DNA from: Spirogloea muscicola
Lineage: Eukaryota > Streptophyta > Zygnematophyceae > Spirogloeales > Spirogloeaceae
Direction of reading: 5' to 3'
Length of the DNA stretch: 16,688 bases
Assembly (NCBI GenBank): GCA_009602725.1
Contig: WELB01000095.1
Span: 353,424 to 370,111 of the forward strand
Part shown: positions 8,240 to 16,105 of the stretch, piece after piece
Numbering within the stretch: position 1 is the stretch's first letter
How the letters are laid out: each line of letters opens with the position of its first letter
Notes under the pieces: generated by a model
Told to the model about the DNA's origin: nothing
Databases searched by the model: none
What the model saw: only the letters and a program-made list of their open reading frames with translations
Position numbers and translations under genes: made by a program

Positions 8240-8717
8240 GTCCCCTTGTCCCCACAAGCTCCATCCCCCGATCCCCCGCCGCAGGGCACGCGCCATTGTC
8301 CCCGCTCCTGGGCCACGACCATGCCGCCCGCTCCCCTCTCTCCCCGCAGTCGCCAGATCCGCTCGCCCACGCCACCACCGCGTCCGAGCTTGAGCAGCTG
8401 CTTCTGTCCTCGATGCCCCTCGCTCTCTCGCTCCTGTTCCTCCCTCTCCACTCAGCCAATGCTGCCTTACCCCCCGCCCCCAGTGAGTCCTCCGTGCGCT
8501 TTCTGGCCCTCGGACCTTGTCCTTTCCTCTTGGGCTGGCCTTCCGCAACCATGGGCCCCTTTGAAGGCAAGCAGAGAAGCTGTGAGGGGCTGGCGGGACG
8601 GCCCCTAGCGGAGGTGCACACTTCTACTTAGTGTGCTGGTCGCGTCTAGTCATTCCCACAGCCCCACACTTCCGGCCCCTTGCCCACCCTCCGAACCACC
8701 TTCCTCCACTGGCAACC
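8240..8717 (+). other. C/T-rich upstream region of paralogue 1
   Basis: Pyrimidine-rich DNA with a CCAAT sequence at 8456-8460. A plus-strand GGGCTGGC module lies at 8507-8570 (GGACCTTGTCCTTTCC, then TTGGGCTGGCC). No clear TATA box is seen near the start codon. An open frame at 8149-8631 is compositional. The region presumably contains the promoter and 5' UTR of the 8718 gene, but no element can be assigned firmly. Confidence 0.3.
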
Positions 8718-10270
8718 ATGGCTCTCAAGGCTACTGCCCTGGTCGCCCTCCTCGTGCTGCTTGCAGGTAAGACTCATTGCAGAGACGCTTGCCTAAGCTT
8801 CATGAAGTTGGCGGCTTTGACTTGGACTTCACATTCTCCGTCCCCTTTGTTCATGCTTGGCTCCTTGCACATGTTGCTTCCCTACACCTGTAGCCCAGCC
8901 GCAGCCTTCGGCCTCGTCTACAAGCCATGTGTTCTTCTCTGCTGTCTGCCTTCAAACTGCAACAACGCTCCCGGGTAACACTTGTGTTTCACTCTTCGAA
9001 TACAGCAACCACGCTGCAAATCGAGGCTCAGACGGTCTGCCAACCTTACTGTACTTCCGAATGCTGCGTTGTAAGTCTCCTGTCCTCTACACTCGTGGTG
9101 GCTACTACTGCTTTTGGCCCTCTGCAAAGTGATGCTAGGTCTCCATAATAGTTGTTCGTTTTCGACCGCTGATACGCAACTGCCACGGACCTCTGCATCC
9201 CTCTCAGCAGAAAAATCTTGCTTGGTCATACAGTTCCTGAATGTAGCTGGTGAATATGAAAGCTGAGAGCCACACCAAATTGTACCTGCAACGTAGTGCA
9301 GCTGTAGCACTAAGATTTAGCCTTCGACTGCAGCGACAGCCATGAGTTTCAATATTCTCCAACTCTGTCAGCAGCTCCTTGCGGGCCCTCTTTCCTTTGA
9401 CTTACTGTACATTGTGATGGCTGCAGGCACATAGTTACTAATAACGAAAGACAACTTGCCATACTTCATGCATGTGCTTGCCCTCCTGCGAAGGCACTAA
9501 AGATTCTTGCGTGAAATTGGCAGTGCCTTCGCCAGAATCAGACCTGCGGCTGCTGCGATGCCCATCAAACCTGTTATAAGGTACGCCTCCGAAACTCAAT
9601 TTGCTGTTATCAGCTGAACGAGCTCTGGTGCTGCTGGATGGAGCACCAAAAGCTTATGTATGTGCAACTTCGTGCATGGGAATGGCTTCCCATTAAACAC
9701 TTCTGTGATTGCCATGTAGGAATTTGGAAGCCACTGCAGTGTGCTTGTTCCTCCTGTTGGCTCTGGTTTGACTTTATTAGTAGTACGTGCAGGGAATGTG
9801 TGTCGATGAGCAGAGAGTCTGCCCGCAGCCGTCTCCCAGCACCACGACTGTTCTCTGCCCTGTCGGCACAGTGTGCTGCCCCACAACTGGTCAATGCCTC
9901 CCACCTAAACGGGTCTGCTACCAGAAGTCGGCAACCGGTGTGAAGTCTCTCTGCTGTCCTGCTGGCCAGGTATGAAGCCCCTTGAGGCCCTTTCCTATAA
10001 GACGACGAAGTTAGCAACCTCATAATTCATGTAGGTGCCTTTCCAGTAGATGCGTAAGTGAATTGGATTTAGTAGAGGAATGCTTTGACAGCACTTACTA
10101 TGCAGCATGCCTCTTCATGATAGTGCGATCTGATCGTTGTTTGACTTGATCTTACAGCTAAGTTTATGTGCCCCTCATGCATATCACGTGAATTTTCTTA
10201 CCAGATCTGCTGCACCAAGCCCACTGGTGGTGGATTTATCTGTGTGTCCACTACTGTGTGCCCGCCGTAA
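8718..10270 (+). CDS. Secreted cysteine-rich protein, paralogue 1 (five exons)
   Basis: Exons read from the sequence are 8718-8766, 9006-9070, 9524-9580, 9793-9969 and 10205-10270 (TAA stop). All introns are GT-AG (donors GTAAGA, GTAAGT, GTACGC, GTATGA), with phases 1,0,0,0. The spliced length is 414 nt, or 137 residues. Residues 1-17 are a hydrophobic signal-like segment (MALKATALVALLVLLAA). The mature part has 22 cysteines, at 28, 32, 36, 37, 39, 46, 48, 49, 55, 60, 67, 79, 85, 86, 92, 99, 111, 112, 118, 119, 129 and 135, with an NQT glycosylation sequon at residue 43. The start has a good CCATGG context. The model rests on exon-by-exon match with the paralogue at 13401. I do not recognise the family. 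The CC-x5-CC near the C-terminus recalls granulin-like disulfide stacks, which is inference only. It is probably secreted or vacuolar; function is unknown. A GGGCTGGC repeat module lies about 150 bp upstream. Confidence 0.88.
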
Positions 10271-10727
10271 GTCCATCAGCAGCCATGTGCACTTCTATCA
10301 CACCGTGCGGCAGCTACGTGGTGCCGTAGGGAACAGTATGACGTGTACTGCCTGCCACCTTTGGTATTTGAAGATGCGATTGGACGACCTCAATTTTGTT
10401 GTTTTTGATAGCTAGAGCTTGCATTTGAGTTCTGACAATTGCTTGGTTCCAGTCAAGAGATGCAACCAACCAGTTGTCAGTCAATATAGTACAGATATCA
10501 ATACAAATACTGCAAGCGTCTGGCAGCTGCCCCGTTTGCATATATCAGGAAGACCTCTGTTTGAGAGATTGAATGAAGATTGAGAACATATGCTGTGCCC
10601 AGCACTTCCAGTGTTGTCATTGGTCACTGACCTGCAGCACCAAGCATCTCAGGCCAATCACTGCAGACTATCTGCCTTGCGAAAGTAATGGGTAGATGAC
10701 TATTGATGATATCAAAAATAGGCAGAT
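10271..10727 (+). other. 3' flank of paralogue 1, AT-richer
   Basis: No gene is seen. The main structure is an imperfect stem-loop at 10432-10480: arms of 17 bases matching at 15, with a 15-base loop. Poly(A) signals could not be assigned. Confidence 0.35.
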
Positions 10728-11200
10728 TCCTCTCTATCACCATTGATGGCTCAGCTTGGCCCCGTTACTCAATACATGCAAAACACGCATTGTCTCTCCA
10801 GTGCCTAGTGCGTGTGCAATTGAGATGACTACGTTGGTCTTGTAGCAGCAAGTGAACCAGCAGTAGCGGCGTGCCGCTTAGACATGTAACGGCGGGCCGC
10901 AGTACTTCTGCCTGACCTTCTAAGAGTCTGCTCAGCCCGGTGGCAATCTCAGACTCCCCAAGACATGACCATACTTACGCATTGGCGAGGCCTTCATTTC
11001 GAGAGGATGAGCGACCCAGAACAGTCACTGGCTGTCAAGCGAATTTAGTCAGGGCTGAAGGGGCTCCTTGGTAGGACATTGTCCATACATAATCTACGGA
11101 GGAAGCAAAAAGTGAAGAATATGGAAGATCCCTGCAAGGAAAAGACACTGGGCTTCCAGAAGAAGAAGCAGGAGAAGCAGCGCTCGTGAAGGAGGCGAGG
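10728..11200 (-). mobile_element. Family B repeat, copy 2
   Basis: Direct-orientation partner of 1743-2215. The minus-strand coding tail ends MSYQGAPSALTKFA-stop (11035-11037), aligned without gaps to copy 1; part of the difference is silent and one change is R/K. The GAGTCTG/CAGACTC hairpin is kept with different loop bases. Small indels elsewhere show independent decay. It lies between the two cysteine-rich genes. Confidence 0.6.
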
Positions 11201-11700
11201 TCTGTGGGCAATGGCTTCTAGTGAAAGGCCAGCCCACAAGTCGGACAAGGCTGCTGACTAAGCTTATCTTCTTCGTTCCTCTGCTTCGCCTTTAGTGGTC
11301 TCCGCTTTCCAACGCCTCTGGTCCTTGTTCGCTCTTCTGTGGGCTGGCGCTTCACAGCCCTCGCCCAGTCAAGTGGAGCTGCTTCTGCATCGACCGCGGC
11401 CGACGGAGGGCCGGCTGCGAAAAGTGGCTCTTCAAAAGGGGGCGAGGGCTGTGAACAGAGAGAAAGACGCTTCCGGGAGAGGGCTGTGGCTGTGAGAGGC
11501 CGGCCTTGTAGAAAGAGAGAAGGCGCGCGGGGCGAAAGAATGAACGACATCCGAGGGGGCCACGGGAAAGCAGCAGAAGCACACGGGGTATCAAGTAGCT
11601 ACGGCACTCTCAGTAAATAGCCAGCCCAAGAAAAGGAGACGAGAGAGAAGTGGCACTATTCCCAATGGGGGCAAGGGCTGTGAACGAGAGGGCAAGCGGG
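11201..11700. repeat. Cluster of GGGCTGGC modules in both orientations
   Basis: A plus-strand copy lies at about 11316-11385 (GGTCCTTGTTCGCTC, then GGGCTGGCGCTTCACAGCCC). Minus-strand copies lie at about 11420-11520 and 11618-11700 (CCCAATGGGGGCAAGGGCTG). A fragment of the family A tail in minus orientation occurs at about 11515-11545 (GAGAGAAGGCGCGCGGGGCG). Confidence 0.55.
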
Positions 11701-12089
11701 GGGACTGCTGGCTGGCCAGGCCCGTCGTCGTGCGCCGGCGGGCACCCGCAGAGGATGGCGGCAGGCGTGCGGGCGGGCGGGCGGGCGGGTTGGATAAAGG
11801 GCGGCTGCCGCCTTTGCTGGAGCCACTGGGACGGCTCTGCGCGGATCGTGGGGCCCCGCACGTCCGCCCCCCGGGAAAGGTTCGCGGCCCCCGCCCGGGG
11901 TGGCGCCGGGCCGGGCCGCGCCGGGCGTGGATGCCATCGGCGGGCCGCCCTGGGGCGGCCCCACCGGGGCCCCACGAAGGGAACCGGTCGGCTTATTTAG
12001 CAGCGGATTAGTTCCGCATCTGCAGACGTGCTTGCCCTCGTACTCGGCCGATCTCTGGCCTTCCCATAGCTCAGTCTGTACCAGCTCCA
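11701..12089. other. GC-rich island with G-quadruplex-like run
   Basis: Very GC-rich DNA. 11771-11789 is (GGGC)4GGG. Overlapping open frames on both strands are Gly/Arg/Pro/Ala rich and unsupported. No gene is seen. Confidence 0.4.
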
Positions 12090-12265
12090 CTTGTTGTTAC
12101 CCACTGGTAAGTCCGTCCACACTTTTACCTCAACCACCTTCGCACAGGGGCTGCAATTTATGTAGCCCAACTGTTTGCAATGGCTTTGCCTGCTCAGGGT
12201 ACTGCCTCAAATTGCAACGCTTCCAATTCCCTTTCATGTTCACTGCGCGCCTCCTCGCCTCCATC
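12090..12265 (+). mobile_element. Probable family A end remnant in plus orientation
   Basis: GTTGTTACCCACTGGTAAG at about 12093-12111 weakly resembles the family A coding terminus. 12205-12265 matches the tail module (CCAATTCCCTTTCATGTTC, then CTGCGCGCCTC). The tail faces an inverted tail at 12271-12343. The coding part is uncertain. Confidence 0.35.
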
Positions 12266-12270
12266 TCTCC

Positions 12271-12830
12271 GAGGAAAGAGAGAAGGCGCGCGGGGCGCAT
12301 GAATTGAAAGGGAGGCCAATTCAAGCCAATACATTGTTCAGGCAGAGTCGAGTGCAGACTAAACAAGGCTACATAATACGGAGACCTAATCTAAGGTACC
12401 TAAGATGACATTAGTACCCACGGGTGAGCACAAACAAATCTGACAAGCTAACTTGGGGAGCTAGAGCGCCGCCGCGAAAGCCGGAGGCCTGACTTAGAGC
12501 GTGCCCTGCACGTTGATGAAGAGCCAATGCTTGCGAGCGCATTCTATAATATGCAAGGCCTGCGGAATGCTGGAGTGGCCCAAGCTGCCCCCCCGACTTC
12601 GACGACGCGCATCAACCAGCCGGGCCAGATGCTGGATCAGGGAGGACCATTTCACGCCGTAGCCTTCATAGATATCCATGGCACACGGGTAAAGATGGTC
12701 CCCTCGAGGATGATCATGGTAGTGCCGCTCCTTCTTGCGCTCCGCGCTGGACGTGGCCCAGCCAGACACGGTTGACGTTGGTGCGCCAGCCTTGTATACG
12801 TCGAGGAAAGAGCTCGCCCGTAGAGGAGGA
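12271..12830 (-). mobile_element. LINE-like family A, inverted copy (copy 7)
   Basis: On the minus strand the coding part reads FLDVYKAGAPTST, ERHYHDHPRGD, YPCAMDIYEGYG, HLARLVDARRRSRGGSLG and then, after a frame change near 12560, MRSQALALHQRAG to LTRGY-stop (12413-12411). Blocks and order match copy 3. The last ~290 bp are about 97% identical to 1-312 in opposite orientation. Relative to that copy, 21 bases (seven codons, LSLSLQR) are missing just after the MR codons at 12540. The tail module ends the element at 12271-12343. Confidence 0.7.
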
Positions 12831-13107
12831 GCTCCGGCTGGCGGCCTACTGCGCCGCCCTTGGCTGGCCACGGCGCCGCTTCGACATCGGAAGAAATACT
12901 CTTCCTGGAGAGGGCGACGGCGGAAGCCCCCGTGCGCTACCCCCGAGCCCAGTCGGTCGCTTGGACGCCCCTTGCTTGCCCCTCGGCTCGACCACCTCTC
13001 TGGGTACTAGCCCCGATCCCGTCACTCAAGCGGCTACTCTCCTCTCCTCGCTGGGGCCCAGGAGGAAGCCCTGCCCCCAAACCCCCCAAGAGAAGGTTTC
13101 TCCAACG
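12831..13107. other. GC-rich spacer
   Basis: GC-rich sequence with open frames on several strands and no conserved motif. No gene is recognised. Confidence 0.3.
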
Positions 13108-13200
13108 GCTCCTTCCCCTGTAGAAAAGAAACAGCTCCATCAATGTCAGGCAACAGCTGTGGGAGGCCAGCCCAAAGGAACGTACGAGTGTGAAAAGGGC
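13108..13200 (-). repeat. GGGCTGGC module, minus orientation
   Basis: On the minus strand it reads TTCCTTTGGGCTGGCCTCCC, then ACAGCTGTTGCC and GGAGCTGTTTCTTTTC. This matches the order of the copy at 401-472. It lies about 200 bp upstream of paralogue 2. Confidence 0.55.
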
Positions 13201-13400
13201 CGCAAGACGCAAAACGCAAGCTTCTCTTCCCCCCCCGTAACGCGTGCGGCCCGCTGAGCCGGCAGAGCTGACGGAGCATGTTGCTGCCATCCAACTACTG
13301 GCGCCTCAATGACGTGAGCGCTATAACAATCTACTGCTTGACGCCTCACTCATCCCGGCTTCTCTACCGGCTCCCCCCACTCCTCCCCTGTGAGCCAGCC

Positions 13401-14956
13401 ATGGCTCTCAGAGTTACTGCCCTGGTCGCCCTCCTCGTGCTCCTTGCAGGTAGTGGTCACCTGCATTCAGGCTTGCCAGAGCTCCATGGCATGCTCTCCT
13501 TCTGTGACGTTGATAGACCTCGCCACAACTCTCTTTCATCTAGCTCTCAACTGCCTGGCTAGTTGCACACTCTAAAGTGTACCTCCAGTGGCCCAGTAGG
13601 AAGGCCCTTGCCATGCTGGCAACGCCCTCCTGCTGCTTCTCCGTTGCTGCTTACCAATGAGTACATTATCAAGCTGAAAAGTTGTTGCATATCCTGGCTA
13701 TCAGCAACAGCGCTCCACACTGAGGCCCAGACCGTCTGTGAACCTTTCTGCGACTCGCAGTGCTGCTATGTCAGTTCCCCTCTTCTGTAACGGCCTCTCT
13801 CGCCCTCAACCTTGAGCCTAGATGCTGCTGCTGCAGATAGTGCAGTTGACCACAAGTGAAACTTGCAACCAAAGCCGCTTATACAAATGCATGAACAGGA
13901 GAACGTTCTGTCTATACAGATGTTGCAACAAGTCCCTAGCTGGTGCAGGCTTGCCACTTCGCTTGCAAGCGCTAGGATGAAGCGGTGTCAAGGCAATGCA
14001 GTCGCAGCTTAAAGAGACTACCCTCACATGAATAGCAGTGTCCTATGTCAAGTTGGTCAGGCAAACCTATGCAGCTGCTGGCCTGCCCTCTATTGCCAAG
14101 TCCTCATGCCAGCAAGGCCACTGAATGCGGAGATACATTGGAGGCTAACTTATACATGCATTGATTGTTGTGTGCTGATCCAGTAGTGTGCCTTCTTCTG
14201 CAGTGCCTCCGTCAAAATCAGACCTGTGGCTGCTGCAATACAAATGAAATTTGCTACCAGGTAAGGCCACCTGATTCCACTCGTCTGACATAGGTGGTGA
14301 TTATTGTCGTAGTTGGTCATGTGACGAGCTCTGCTGGTACATGAAGCTACTATTGACAGGCGAAGCATGGCCACTCTGATGCAAATCACTAATAGTATTT
14401 GGTCAGTATTCCTGAATGTGTGGTAGGACATCTCACTTACTCCACCTGAAGTTCTCGTGGACCCTGCTAAGCATTTCTGTGGGTCTTGCAGGGACGCTGT
14501 GTTCCTGGGCAGAGCATCTGCCCCGTGCCTCCTCCCAGCACTGCAATTGTGGTCTGCCCTGTTGGCTATGCGTGCTGCCCTACCACACATCAGTGTGTCC
14601 CATCCAAGCGCGTCTGCTACGTGAAGGCTGCAAGTGGTGTGAAGTCCCTCTGCTGCCCGGCTGGCCAGGTATTGCAGCCATTCAAGACTTCCCATTTCCA
14701 TGGATGCAGCTGCATTGTGCACTCAGTGACGCTATAGGATCTGGCATGCTACGCAGTGGCTCTTACCCGCAAATGTAAGTTAGCAATACAGGGTCAGCCT
14801 GTCCATGTACTGATGGTGGTGTTATTCTCCTTGCGGCAGATATGTGGAAGCTTGACTACAATTAAAATATACATATATGTCTCTGTGCAGATATGCTGCA
14901 ACAAGCCTGCTGGTGGTGGTTTCATCTGTGTCTCAACGAATGTGTGCCCTCCATAG
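13401..14956 (+). CDS. Secreted cysteine-rich protein, paralogue 2 (five exons)
   Basis: Exons are 13401-13449, 13705-13769, 14204-14260, 14492-14668 and 14891-14956 (TAG stop). Exon lengths (49, 65, 57, 177, 66 nt) and intron phases (1,0,0,0) are identical to paralogue 1, giving 137 residues. Introns are 255, 434, 231 and 222 bp, close in size to those of paralogue 1. By hand alignment 100 of 137 residues are identical. All 22 cysteines, the NQT sequon at residue 43 and the signal-like N-terminus are kept. Differences fall in the loops between cysteines. Two donors are weak: GTAGTG for intron 1 and GTCAGT for intron 2. Acceptors are ATCAG and three TGCAG. A GGGCTGGC repeat module ends about 200 bp upstream of the ATG. 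No disabling mutation is visible, so both copies appear functional. The family is not recognised. It is probably an extracellular, disulfide-stabilised protein; the role cannot be read from the sequence. Confidence 0.88.
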
Positions 14957-16105
14957 GCCTTCCCTGCCTTGCTGCAGCTTTGCTGTAGCCTGGCAAGCAG
15001 TGTCGTGCACAGTGCCTGGCCCTTGAGGCAATAGAGTGGCAGTTTCAGAGCCGCATTTTGGCCCAAAGACTCATCAAGATTTTGCTCGAGTGTCACGCAT
15101 GCTCAACTGGTATCTGTACTCGATGATATGAAGACATCCATCTGATTTGAATCTGATAGTGTCACCGAAGACCTGCGCTGTATACCTTGGTACCTAGTTG
15201 ATGTCTTTCAGCGTGCCACCTTTTCAACAAATACGTCTCTGTGACCTCCTGCAGAAAGATAGTCCTTTGGACTTAAGCTGTGCTGTGCAAAGAAGTCCAA
15301 GTCTGGGTCTGGCAGACTTCAGATTTGCAAAGCTGTGCCCATGCCCACGCTACGGCCACCTTGAAGTCCTCGTTTTGAACTTAAGCAACTGGCATGACAG
15401 CAAGAGGTTGCTGCTGTCAGAATTACGTGTCACCTTCAGGCTTGCCAGCCAAGCCTGTGGCTGCACTACAGAGTCTCTCAGTGTGCCAAGCAAGGCCTTT
15501 CCTAGCCCACTGGCAGAACTGCCGGCGACGAAGTTGCTCAGTAACAAGCTCATGTCAGTAGTTACCATCGCCTTGCAGCAATGCAGGAAATGGCAGGGGG
15601 TGGTGGCAGCAGCCACTAACTTCATTTACCCAGCCACTGAGGCGCCGGGTCGGCAGCGCTCACTTGCACAACCTGACCAGCTCAAGCTCACCTGACCAGT
15701 CCTTTCTGTTCGGCAAGCCAAAGACAATGTGTGCTAAGCTCTGTCCTCTGGCACTTCCATCGACGCTTGCTTGATCACGAACCTCAATCATCGCTTATAC
15801 CTGCAAGCTCACACACTTGCCTTGCCTTGAAAGGACCATCTTTCCGAAGGAATGACAGAAGCATGAAATCCCTGGTTATCACTGAAGTTTGTCCATCCAA
15901 TCCAACATATCGTTCTATGTTTCAAGAAAGCGCATTGCCTGACGAGGCCCCCAGCTTGCCTGCACACGGGGCCATGCATTGCGGGTGCACAAAGCTCAGT
16001 AGCCTACATGCTTGCATGCAAGCATAAGGCAGGTCGTCCTGGGCAGGCTCCAGGCAGCTCGTCAGTTCATCAGCTCATCAGCGGCGCGGGCGGCAGAAAC
16101 ACACA
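14957..16105 (+). other. Region without a supported gene
   Basis: The only sizeable frame starts at ATG 15201 and ends at 15695 (164 codons, MSFSVPPFQQIRLCDLLQKD at its start). It has mixed composition and no motif I recognise. It is neither cysteine-rich nor repeated elsewhere in the window, and an opposing frame covers 15350-15625. It could be a single-exon gene, an exon (TTTCAG precedes codon 5) or chance. A perfect 18-bp palindrome lies at 16008-16025. Nothing else is recognised. Confidence 0.3.

Noticed and set aside
8149-8631. 160-codon frame upstream of paralogue 1
   Set aside because: It begins inside a family A tail repeat and crosses a GGGCTGGC module. Composition is Pro/Ser/Leu rich and the opposing strand is equally open.
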